The notes beneath the pieces were generated by a model that saw only the letters and a list, made by a program, of their open reading frames with translations, was not told the DNA's origin and ran no database searches. Shown here piece after piece: positions 7,253 through 15,659 of a stretch of 64,000 nucleotides of DNA. Source of the DNA: DATNPX01 sp036702975 (GTDB taxonomy: Bacteria; Cyanobacteriota; Vampirovibrionia; Obscuribacterales; Obscuribacteraceae). The DNA is taken from assembly GCA_036702975.1 (NCBI GenBank), contig DATNPX010000050.1, positions 85,854 to 149,853 on the forward strand. The letters are read 5' to 3'. The translations under genes were made by a program, and so were the position numbers. How positions within the stretch are numbered: the stretch's first letter is position 1; every line of letters begins with the position of its first letter.

Positions 7253-10018
7253 TCATTTCCTCTCGTTTGGGCTGGTTGATGTCTCTCTATGCCTATCGAT
7301 GTCACTTTTTTCTTTCAACGAATTGGCGAACGCAAACAGTCCGGAGCTAAACAAGAACAAACCGATCGCAACCGCAAACGACATATGCCATGGCGGTTGG
7401 TACTCTACCGTTAAAGTGCGCGTCGCAGCCGGCAAGGTAATTTCGATTCGATCCCATTTGTCTGGCTTGACCTCTATAGGGCGTCCATCAGCTGATGCCC
7501 GCATCCATGGCCAGCAAATGAAATTAACAATCACAGTCTGCCCGGCAGCGAGAGTACTTGTATCCACTGCAACTCCGGTCTGGCTCAGCCTGTATGGTAG
7601 CGTATCTTGTGGTTTATCATCTGCAAAAACTATCGCATCAGCCGTTGGCAGCTGGTACACGCGACGGCCAAATGAGTGATCGATTAGTTTGCCAGCACTC
7701 TCAAGATTGAGAACAGACTTTTGTGTTAATCCCGTTACGACTTCGATTATCTGTTCAGCTGGGTTACCTGATGAAATCGGATGCTCCACACAGTCGTTAA
7801 CAATCAAAGTGTTAAGCCCATAGTGCTTGGCAGCATCAGCTCCAGCAAGATAGAGCCTGGTTACGAACCGCTCGTAAGCTGGCTTGGTTGACACAAATGT
7901 ATCATAGCCGCTCGCGCTAATAATGGAATAAACGGTTGGAAAATTGAGTATCAGCGACTGCACGACGTTGTTTACCGGAATGCGGAATGGAGCCGCAGTA
8001 TAAACTCTTTTACCGTTGTATACAGCTGATTCTATCTTCGGACTAATTGGGGCGTAATCACGATCTAAAAAAGTATAGAACGTAGAACGACATAAGCTGG
8101 TGTGGAAAAGCATGAGCACGAAAACGGACACGAATACCAGAGCCTTGACGCGCTCACTAGCACATCTTTCTAGAATCAGTGCGCCTGAAAACACGAAAAA
8201 TATCTGAACGAATGGGATGTATTTGATGCTCCAACGAAATTTATCAAAAATTGGCAAATAGGAGAGGCACGACCAAATTACGCCTGGAGCGCCAAGACAA
8301 AGAATGAAAGCTACTCCGCCGACAATTAACCATATGTTGTTCCGGATAACCGAGCGAACCATACCCCGTCGCTCAAATACCAACAGCGCAAGCCAAAAAG
8401 CGAAGGCAAGGATTCCCACAGCCGTGAAAATGGTGCCGGCATAGTACAACTCTGTTCCGTACTTATAGTCCACACTTCCAAGGGCAAATCCTGAATAGCC
8501 GAGAGGTCCTAAAGGTAGCAGCAAAGGCAGTAGATCAACTGACCATGAAGAGCCACCTAGGCGCGAGATATCGGTGGTTTCCATCTTTTGCAAAACGAGA
8601 AGCGGAGCCGCTATAGCAATGCCTAACGAAACCGCAGAAGCGAAATAGCAGATACGCTTAAGATCCAAATTCCGAGACACCATCATTATCGCGACTGCGA
8701 GCGCTAGAAACATCATGGTGTATACCCACAACTCGGCATGACCGGCGTGGAACAAAACACCGATCAAAGTACCAGTCCAGAAACACCAACCAAGTGAACC
8801 ACCTCGCTTGAATAAGGTGTTTAAGCAGTCAATCAGGAGCGGCAGAAAGACAGCATATGGGACAAAATTTGCTTGGGATGTGCCACCAACCAAAAACCAG
8901 CCCGACAAGACCCAGCAAAGCGCACCAGACGTCGCCAAAGAAGCCGATATATTGAGCCTGCGTAACGTCCAGACTGTAACAAAGTACGCGACACAGAGAT
9001 GCGCCACGCAGAAAAAGTCAAATGTTTCCAGATCATTTCCAAGCCAATGGGCTAGAAAATAACTGACGTAGGTTGGAGCATAAGTGAGTGCATAGGTGCC
9101 AACTGTTGTAGTCGGAGCCCCGAGAAGCTGATATGGATTCCATACAGGCATTCTCCCAGTACAAAGAGTTTCAGCAGAACGCATAACAACCGGCAGAAAC
9201 TGACAATAGTTGTCATCCTGCAAAAACGGGTACCGTCCATGCGAATTCAAAATTGCAAAACCGGCAATAATTGCAGCAAACCCAGCAACAATAAACAGAT
9301 TGTCCCAGACGGCGTGTGGCGTCCCGGATGCAGAGAGAAAACTCTTTTGATCAGAGTCTTCGCCCAAGATCTTTCGCAACCTTATAAGCAATTTTGTACG
9401 TGCACGAAAAACATAAAACAACAACAAAGCAGATGTAGTTGCAATAAGAAATCCGGGTACGACCGCATGCCCGAGTAAGACCATCACATCTGGCATATTC
9501 AATGCAGGTCCATGTTTGGAAAGTGGCACCGTCATTGATACAAGATCATCAACGGGAATTTCCGGAAGCGCCCAAGCCTCGGACTTATCTTTCTTCCAAG
9601 TCTTTATCTCGTCACTTGTAAATGTCCTAGTATCCGACCCAATGCTTACAGTAAGAGATTTGACCTGCAGCAAAGCTTCGGTCGTTGCATGGAGGCGTAT
9701 ACTGTCGACCCAAAACGAATACCAAAACCAGGAAAATTTCTCAGATTCGCGCAGTGCCGGAAGTTCAGGTAGTTGACCAGTACCACTCTTGCTTGCCAAC
9801 ATCACCAGTGTAACGTTCACATCAGCTTTCTTGGTTGGGTCTATGCCACCAACAGACACATGAATCGGTTCAGCGTAAAGTGCATGCAGAAATAGCTGCA
9901 GGACATTGAAGCCAGCCGACAGGCATATAAACAGCAACCAACATAGCAAAACTTTGAACAAAGGGAACTGTGGTTGCTTAGCACCAATGGAGGATTGATC
10001 GACGTTATTCTCTCGCAT
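7253..10018 (-). CDS. YfhO-like polytopic membrane glycosyltransferase, paralogue of the 2716-5502 protein
   Basis: 921 residues with the same plan as its paralogue: N-terminal helix, extracytoplasmic domain, about twelve helices, C-terminal soluble domain and terminal helix. It carries QDDNYCQFLPV followed by WNPYQLLGAPTTT, and FDKFRWSIKY further on. The family is built like GT-C enzymes that use polyprenyl-linked sugars; B. subtilis YfhO is linked to teichoic-acid glycosylation. It is first in an operon with an epimerase and a GT2 enzyme, which fits a two-step carrier-sugar synthesis and transfer. The ATG at 10018 has a weak upstream GAGAAG. The paralogue lies in opposite orientation on the other side of the operon. 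Confidence 0.78.
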   Translation of the reverse strand: MRENNVDQSSIGAKQPQFPLFKVLLCWLLFICLSAGFNVLQLFLHALYAEPIHVSVGGIDPTKKADVNVTLVMLASKSGTGQLPELPALRESEKFSWFWYSFWVDSIRLHATTEALLQVKSLTVSIGSDTRTFTSDEIKTWKKDKSEAWALPEIPVDDLVSMTVPLSKHGPALNMPDVMVLLGHAVVPGFLIATTSALLLFYVFRARTKLLIRLRKILGEDSDQKSFLSASGTPHAVWDNLFIVAGFAAIIAGFAILNSHGRYPFLQDDNYCQFLPVVMRSAETLCTGRMPVWNPYQLLGAPTTTVGTYALTYAPTYVSYFLAHWLGNDLETFDFFCVAHLCVAYFVTVWTLRRLNISASLATSGALCWVLSGWFLVGGTSQANFVPYAVFLPLLIDCLNTLFKRGGSLGWCFWTGTLIGVLFHAGHAELWVYTMMFLALAVAIMMVSRNLDLKRICYFASAVSLGIAIAAPLLVLQKMETTDISRLGGSSWSVDLLPLLLPLGPLGYSGFALGSVDYKYGTELYYAGTIFTAVGILAFAFWLALLVFERRGMVRSVIRNNIWLIVGGVAFILCLGAPGVIWSCLSYLPIFDKFRWSIKYIPFVQIFFVFSGALILERCASERVKALVFVSVFVLMLFHTSLCRSTFYTFLDRDYAPISPKIESAVYNGKRVYTAAPFRIPVNNVVQSLILNFPTVYSIISASGYDTFVSTKPAYERFVTRLYLAGADAAKHYGLNTLIVNDCVEHPISSGNPAEQIIEVVTGLTQKSVLNLESAGKLIDHSFGRRVYQLPTADAIVFADDKPQDTLPYRLSQTGVAVDTSTLAAGQTVIVNFICWPWMRASADGRPIEVKPDKWDRIEITLPAATRTLTVEYQPPWHMSFAVAIGLFLFSSGLFAFANSLKEKSDIDRHRETSTSPNERK

Positions 10019-10561
10019 GACTATGCTTCTCAGCTGCCTTCAGTGCCAATCGAACAGGCATAATTCAGTCGTAATCAGGGCGCAAAAAATAAGAGGTGAA
10101 TTTGCCTCGGTTTCAGTCTATCACACGAGCCAAGAAGCTAACTAACGACAGGAAAAGCTAGAATAGCCAAAACACAATAACTTAGCTATCAACACACCAG
10201 CAGATAGAGAATCAACTGGCTATTACACATCGAATCAGGACGTTCACGCCACCACTTACAATACCAGTTCGGCGTAAAGAGTTAGAAGATATTGCTACCC
10301 ATCATGCACTCCAAATCCAGATCTCCTTTGACCACCATCAACCAATTGGAAACAGTTCGAAAGAAAGTCTGAACTAAGACATCAAGCAGGCACCGTAGCC
10401 AGTCCGATAAACCTGAAATTAGGGTGGGCGCAAACTTTTTGGACTAATTCGCATCTAGACCAGGAACTGGCCGACATTTTTGGTAAGAGTGTGGCATAAA
10501 GCATTTAGAAATCGTAAGATTGGACTGGCAGTAGCTCTCAACGCATCAAGGAGTTATCGGT
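10019..10561. other. Intergenic region between divergent operons, no gene seen
   Basis: 543 bp between the divergent YfhO-like operon and the CofD-like operon. I see no open frame with gene-like features, no strong hairpin and no clear sigma70 box. It must hold both promoters. The final bases carry a strong AAGGAG (10548-10553) that belongs to the next gene. Confidence 0.5.
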
Positions 10562-12610
10562 ATTACCATTTCGACTGTTCTAGTTTCCGATAAGACACCA
10601 CCGGCAGCCAAGACGAGCGACTCAAGCGAACGCAAGCTCAACAAAAAAACTCGCGTCGCTTTGTTCTGTGGCGGTCGCGGCAGCGCGTCTTTAATTCGTG
10701 AGCTAATGCGCTGGCCTCAAATTGAATTCTCACTGATCGTCAACGGCTATGACGACGGACTGTCCACGGGGCATTTGAGGGACCTCGTCCCTAATATGCT
10801 CGGACCATCGGATTTTCGAAAGAATCTTTCACGCTTGATCGACCTCCATTCGAGCGAACAGTATGCATTGCAAAGATTGCTGGAGTATCGCTTTCCTGCG
10901 ACCTTCTCTGAAACAGACATCAAAGCATTTCGGGATTATATTGAGAATCCAAAAGCAAATGCGTGGCTGCCTGCACCTCTTGATTTTATGCTGCGAGAAT
11001 TACTTCCAGAAACACGCCGGGCCGTCATCGATCATATAAAAACGCTCTTCAACTATCAAAAGGAGCACAACCAAACCCTTGACTATGTAGACTGTTCGTT
11101 CGGAAATTTGGTTTTTGCTGGCTCCTATTTGAAGGCGAATTCCAAATTCAATGAATCAGTAAATAACCTCTCCCATCTCTTCCGCACGTCTGTTCGTCTT
11201 GTGAATGCTACTCAAGGCGAAAATCGAGTGCTTGTTGCTATCAAAGAAGATGGACAAGTTTTAGCACGCGAATCAGAGATCGTTGGAAAGCAGAGCGCTT
11301 CGCACATCAAAGAGATATTTCTACTGGAAACCGGGCTCAATTCGCAAGCACTTGAGAAAATCAACGGATTACCACCAGAAGAGCGGGAATCTTACCTGCA
11401 ATCATTAGATATGCCTGTGTGCATTTCACCAGAGGCTGACTCGGACCTGCGCAATGCAGACATCATCATCTATGGACCTGGAACGCAGTTTTCTTCCTTG
11501 TTGCCGAGCTATCGCACGATTGGCTTACCACAAGCCCTGCAAGAGTCGAAAGCCGCACTGAAGCTCTTTGTTTGCAACATCAGTGAAGACCATGATATTC
11601 AAGGGCTGACGTGCACCGATATCGTAGATAAAGCACTGCATATGATGCAGGACACCGACAACTCAAAACGTCTCATTACTCACATCTTGTGCAACGTCCC
11701 TCAGGCAGACCTAAACGCGGAAGGTGCAAAGAAAAGCGCATATGTGCCTTTGGGCGAAAATATGGGCGACTTTTACAAAAACGCCCCCGTTATTCGAGAA
11801 AAATTTGAAAGTGCGGTAACAGCGGGAACACACAGCGGTTCAGCAGTTATCCGCAAGGTCATCGATTTATATGAAAATGTAAGTAAGCGCACGACGCTGC
11901 GAACGCTGGAAATTTATGTCGACTTACTACGCCGATCTCGTGCAGTAGAACAGCTTTTGGAAGAGTTCTTAGATTTGCCGTGGTCCGAACAATTCGAGCG
12001 AGTTCAGATGCGGCTTAATCAGCAGTACGATTCAGAAGTTAAACTGCCAGAATTTGCGTCAGTGGTGACTGACAATCATCAAGGTCTTTTCACAGAAGTC
12101 AATGCTTTGCTGAATTGGCTCGCGCACAGTGATAGCGATTATCTCGTTACAATCACCGGTGACGGCGAATATCGCTTACGAGATATTTTCGTTGGTGTTC
12201 AGATCTTAAAAATGAGTTCTTTCGGAGCCATCTACGGATCTCGCAACCAGAGTAGACATCAGTTCAGAAGTTCGCTTGACTCAGCGTACGGCGAACACTC
12301 TTTGTTGCGCTTTATCAGTTTTCTCGGAGCGTTCGCTTTTACAGCAGTGCTCGGACTTAAATTCCGGGTCGTATATTCAGATCCCTTCACAGGCTTCAGA
12401 ATATATAGGCGAAGCAAAATGTCGAATGAGTTCGCTGAAGAACTCAGAAAATGTGGACCATCGGCAGCTGCAACAGTAACCAGGTTGCTTCTAAGGCATC
12501 GTATTGAGATCGCCGAGATGCCTGTGACTTACCGAACCTTCAGCGGTTTCACAGAACCCGGTTGGCGAGTGAAGCGCGGTATACGAAACTTGATCGGTTT
12601 GATATTTTAG
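10562..12610 (+). CDS. CofD/YvcK-like transferase domain fused to a partial GT2 glycosyltransferase domain
   Basis: About 682 residues in two parts. The N-terminal ~420 residues resemble the CofD/YvcK family: RVALFCGGRGSASLI, VNGYDDGLSTGHLR, GPSDFRKNL and the later IIIYGPGTQFSSLLPS. CofD transfers a nucleotide-activated phospho-acid in F420 synthesis; YvcK relatives bind UDP-sugars. The last ~200 residues match only the second half of a polyprenyl-phosphate GT2 enzyme: TGDGEYRLRDI in place of DxDGQ, YSDPFTGFRIYRR, and MPVTYRTFSGFTEPGW. The usual GT2 N-terminal PAYNE part is absent. Start: the TTG at 10661 would cut through the first beta strand and has no ribosome site. The frame is open from 10535 with no ATG/GTG; the AAGGAG at 10548-10553 points to an ATT start at 10562. 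First gene of a three-gene operon. Confidence 0.7.
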   Translation: MTISTVLVSDKTPPAAKTSDSSERKLNKKTRVALFCGGRGSASLIRELMRWPQIEFSLIVNGYDDGLSTGHLRDLVPNMLGPSDFRKNLSRLIDLHSSEQYALQRLLEYRFPATFSETDIKAFRDYIENPKANAWLPAPLDFMLRELLPETRRAVIDHIKTLFNYQKEHNQTLDYVDCSFGNLVFAGSYLKANSKFNESVNNLSHLFRTSVRLVNATQGENRVLVAIKEDGQVLARESEIVGKQSASHIKEIFLLETGLNSQALEKINGLPPEERESYLQSLDMPVCISPEADSDLRNADIIIYGPGTQFSSLLPSYRTIGLPQALQESKAALKLFVCNISEDHDIQGLTCTDIVDKALHMMQDTDNSKRLITHILCNVPQADLNAEGAKKSAYVPLGENMGDFYKNAPVIREKFESAVTAGTHSGSAVIRKVIDLYENVSKRTTLRTLEIYVDLLRRSRAVEQLLEEFLDLPWSEQFERVQMRLNQQYDSEVKLPEFASVVTDNHQGLFTEVNALLNWLAHSDSDYLVTITGDGEYRLRDIFVGVQILKMSSFGAIYGSRNQSRHQFRSSLDSAYGEHSLLRFISFLGAFAFTAVLGLKFRVVYSDPFTGFRIYRRSKMSNEFAEELRKCGPSAAATVTRLLLRHRIEIAEMPVTYRTFSGFTEPGWRVKRGIRNLIGLIF

Positions 12611-12623
12611 TGAATAGCGCGCC

Positions 12624-13304
12624 ATGGCAAGTCAAATAAGAAAGCCGCTAGTAGAGCTATTCTCGCGGAAAAGAGCTCTGTTGTTCGATTTAGACGGGAC
12701 GCTCGTCGACTCTAGCAGCTGCCACGAGGATGCGTTCAAGTACGCTATGCAGCAACACGCACCGCACCTGCTACCAGGTTTTGTGTATGAAAGCGTAAAG
12801 GGTCTACGAACAGACGACGTCTTTCGCAACCTGAAAGTCAGTGATGATAGTCTAATCGAGAAATTGACCGGCGAAAAGCAGGCTTCTTACCGACAGCTAG
12901 TGCGAGCAGGAGCAGTGAAAGCGTTTCCGCATGTTAGAGAATTACTCGCACTTCTCAAGCAACGCGGTTACGGCATGTCTATTGTAACTAGCGCCAGCCG
13001 ACGATCGGCTACTTCCATATTGAATAATCTTGACTTAGTGCAATTTTTTCAAGTGGTAGTGACCGGCGAAGATGTCGCAAAAGCAAAACCTGCTCCAGAC
13101 GGATATTTAGCCTGCATTGAACAGATGCGAATCGAAAAAGAGATCGCGCTTGTAGTCGAAGACGCCGTATCAGGAGTTCAGGCCGGTAAAGCAGCTGGTC
13201 TAGAAGTAATCGCAGTAAACAACCCGGAGCTTGAAGATACAAATGAATACGTCGGTACAATCGCCGACTTGCACGAGACCTTCCTAACTGAGGTGGAACC
13301 GTAA
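12624..13304 (+). CDS. HAD-superfamily phosphatase/phosphoglucomutase-like
   Basis: 226-residue cytoplasmic HAD hydrolase of the beta-phosphoglucomutase/phosphoglycolate phosphatase type. Motif I FDLDGTLVDS (21-30) supplies the nucleophile D22 and the acid D24; motif II is SIVTSASR; the motif III lysine is in AKAKPAPDGY; motif IV is VVEDAVSGVQAG. A helical cap lies between motifs I and II, which fits small phospho-sugar substrates. It starts 13 bp after the CofD-GT2 gene and its TAATG overlaps the next ATG, so it acts in the same pathway, probably removing or moving a phosphate on the sugar or phospho-acid that its neighbours handle (inference). Confidence 0.88.
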   Translation: MASQIRKPLVELFSRKRALLFDLDGTLVDSSSCHEDAFKYAMQQHAPHLLPGFVYESVKGLRTDDVFRNLKVSDDSLIEKLTGEKQASYRQLVRAGAVKAFPHVRELLALLKQRGYGMSIVTSASRRSATSILNNLDLVQFFQVVVTGEDVAKAKPAPDGYLACIEQMRIEKEIALVVEDAVSGVQAGKAAGLEVIAVNNPELEDTNEYVGTIADLHETFLTEVEP

Positions 13305-14041
13305 TGTCGACATGTGCAATCATCCCTGCTGCAGGAAAAGGCAGCCGCTTAGGGATGACGATGCCGAAGATTCTTGTGCCAATTACGCCTGAAAAGACAA
13401 TTTGGACCATTCTTTATGACGTGCTCTCACCTTACGTTGACGAAATTCACGTTGTCCTAGCAGAGACAGCACAAGATGAGTTCCTGGCTCAGCTGTCAAA
13501 AATCGAGAAGGACAAAACCACGACGAGCATTCAATCAATACCGCTAGGCATGGGAGATGCTATTTTCGGAGCATACAAGTATTGGTCCAAAAGCTCGCAA
13601 CTTGTTGTTGTCTGGGGCGACCAAGTGAATCTATCTCAATCAACAGTCAGGTCAGTGGTTGAAGCCTGCAGCCCCACCCGAACGATGACGCTCCCCCTCA
13701 CTCGCACGGCATCACCATACGTACAATACGATATCGCCGACGGTCGACTTACTGGTGTTCGCCAAACTAGAGAGGGAGCAATAACAGATAAGGAAGGTTT
13801 GAGCGACATTGGACTGTTTGGCCTGTCTGTCAAAGATCTCCTGCCTGCATGGCAAAACTACCTAAACCAAGGTTCGTTGGGTGAAGCGACTGGTGAAATA
13901 AATTTTCTCCCTTTTCTTACATACCTTTCGAGTGTACAGAATTGGCGGCTGGACACGATTCTCGTAGCAGACGCAGCCGAAGCTCGCGGAGTAAATACTC
14001 AAGATGACCTGGAATTTGCCAGAGCGCGCCATTTGGGCTGA
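13304..14041 (+). CDS. Nucleotidyltransferase (NTP_transferase fold, sugar-phosphate type)
   Basis: 245-residue GT-A-like nucleotidyltransferase. The N-terminal signature IIPAAGKGSRLGMTMPKILVP contains the pyrophosphorylase GxGxR...PK motif; VVVWGDQVNLS supplies the metal-binding aspartate region; TGEINFLPF matches the late-domain motif of sugar nucleotidyltransferases. It would activate a sugar phosphate, or another phospho-ligand, with NTP. The ATG overlaps the HAD stop by one base (TAATG at 13302-13306), so it is coupled and is third in the operon. CofC of F420 synthesis has the same fold and is the natural partner of CofD, which makes the combination here notable. Confidence 0.85.
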   Translation: MSTCAIIPAAGKGSRLGMTMPKILVPITPEKTIWTILYDVLSPYVDEIHVVLAETAQDEFLAQLSKIEKDKTTTSIQSIPLGMGDAIFGAYKYWSKSSQLVVVWGDQVNLSQSTVRSVVEACSPTRTMTLPLTRTASPYVQYDIADGRLTGVRQTREGAITDKEGLSDIGLFGLSVKDLLPAWQNYLNQGSLGEATGEINFLPFLTYLSSVQNWRLDTILVADAAEARGVNTQDDLEFARARHLG

Positions 14042-14150
14042 ACTTGCTTGTCTCATACCGTCTGAGCGCCTCAGTGAACACCCAAAGTACAGATGTTAAA
14101 GCAACGAATAGGACGGGCAAATTGTAGAAGACACTTGCTCGAGGGACATT

Positions 14151-15659
14151 ATGCGCAGCAGCGGCTTCGGTCTTGGCAAAAAACCACAAAGTAACGAACC
14201 GAAACGCCAGCCACCAACGAGCGCAGATCTCACACAATTACTTACGAGCTGCCGAAAAGCTCCAGACAAAGTTTTCAGTCTTACCTGGGTCACTCCGAAC
14301 AAGTCAAACTCATTGTCTACATTGACAGTCATGGCGGGCAGCTCACAACGCGGCGACCGCCGCGGTTGGTCCGGGAGCGCGGCCGACAATGCTGGCGGCG
14401 GCGAGGCAGAGTGGAAACTGACGCAAGATGACAATGGAGTCAGTTCTGTTGTTTTTGCGATGCGCTCAAGCGACGCCTATTTAATCCATACACTTCTTGA
14501 CGAAGCGGCGGTGAGCGGGTCGCCCGCACCTATACATTCTGCTGCGACTAAGGTGTCATCTGAACAATCGTACGAAAGCGAACAAGCGGTTGAACAACCG
14601 TTATACGGTGGTGCATCTCCAAAAACATCGACGCAAACGTCACTTCAAGAAGGCAGTTTGCGGCAAATGAATATTCGCAAACTGTTGGAATCATACAACG
14701 AGCAAGAGACAACCGGCAGGTTGATTGTCGATCTCGGTACGCTGCAAGCGGAAGTATTTTTAGCAAGTGGTGAACCAGTGCACGCGAAGTGCATCAACTC
14801 TCTTTCTCAAAGCCGCGACACCGCAGGAGATGCAGTTCTCATCGATCTATTGACGTGGAAGGACGGCACATTTAAATTACAGGAAGGATGGCCAGCAGCA
14901 TCGAAGTCGATCAGCAGCCCACTGCACATGTTTCTTTCTGGCTCTGTTTCTGTTCCTGATCCGCCCGTTGCCGCTGCTGCGGCCGCTACTACTACTGCCA
15001 CTACCAGTAGTACCCAATCATCATCGCAAGTGTCAGGCTACGGTTCGACTCCCGTCCCCACATCATCACAAGCAGCCTCTGCGCCGCAGCCGTCGCAAGC
15101 GCATACACAACAATACGCTATGCCATCAGGAGGCTCATCTGCTGATGATTTCGGTCAGGTGGACGACTTAATCGGCTCCATTTACCCAGCCTTGATCGAA
15201 CAGTCAGGGCTTTTGAAATATGGAATGTTCTTGATGCTCGTGCGCAGCGAATTCGTTCGCCAGACCAATGCAAGAAACAACAGCTTTTGCTTCGCCTCAG
15301 TCGGGATCGAACCAGCTAACGGGGCACAGCTCACGAACGCGGCTCTGGGAAAGATCGGCGAACGATTTGAAAAGGTCTGTCGCCCCTTAGATACAATCAC
15401 CTACGCAGGTAATTCACGCTTTTACATTCTGTTGCCTCAACACGACAACGAGTCAGCGCACGTCGTCTTGAAGAATTTCATCAATAACGTACTGGCAATT
15501 CCGCTCGATACGGGGTTGCACGGCAGCTCGATGGCAATAACCGTAGGCCTTGCAGAAGTACCGCGTGACGGCACTGAATTCCAGCAAGTATTCAACAAAT
15601 CGGGCGGATTGCGCACGCAAGCGACTAAAGAAAAGAAGATCGTTTCAAGCTCGTTCTAA
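14151..15659 (+). CDS. DUF4388-type domain protein with degenerate GGDEF-like C-terminus
   Basis: 502 residues, no membrane segment. The segment from about 172 (RQMNIRKLLESYNEQETTGRL, then VFLASGEPVHAKC, then DGTFKLQEGWPA) matches the DUF4388/PATAN-like fold found in bacterial response and gliding regulators. A Ser/Thr/Gln/Pro/Ala linker of about 90 residues (about 275-345) follows. The last ~150 residues resemble a GGDEF fold (FCFASVGIEP, SRFYILLPQHD, MAITVGLAEVPRDGTEF) but have no GG[DE]EF active site, so cyclase activity is unlikely. GAGGGA lies six bases before the ATG. The stop overlaps the convergent SGNH gene by four bases. Likely a signalling adaptor; the partner is unknown. Confidence 0.65.
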   Translation: MRSSGFGLGKKPQSNEPKRQPPTSADLTQLLTSCRKAPDKVFSLTWVTPNKSNSLSTLTVMAGSSQRGDRRGWSGSAADNAGGGEAEWKLTQDDNGVSSVVFAMRSSDAYLIHTLLDEAAVSGSPAPIHSAATKVSSEQSYESEQAVEQPLYGGASPKTSTQTSLQEGSLRQMNIRKLLESYNEQETTGRLIVDLGTLQAEVFLASGEPVHAKCINSLSQSRDTAGDAVLIDLLTWKDGTFKLQEGWPAASKSISSPLHMFLSGSVSVPDPPVAAAAAATTTATTSSTQSSSQVSGYGSTPVPTSSQAASAPQPSQAHTQQYAMPSGGSSADDFGQVDDLIGSIYPALIEQSGLLKYGMFLMLVRSEFVRQTNARNNSFCFASVGIEPANGAQLTNAALGKIGERFEKVCRPLDTITYAGNSRFYILLPQHDNESAHVVLKNFINNVLAIPLDTGLHGSSMAITVGLAEVPRDGTEFQQVFNKSGGLRTQATKEKKIVSSSF

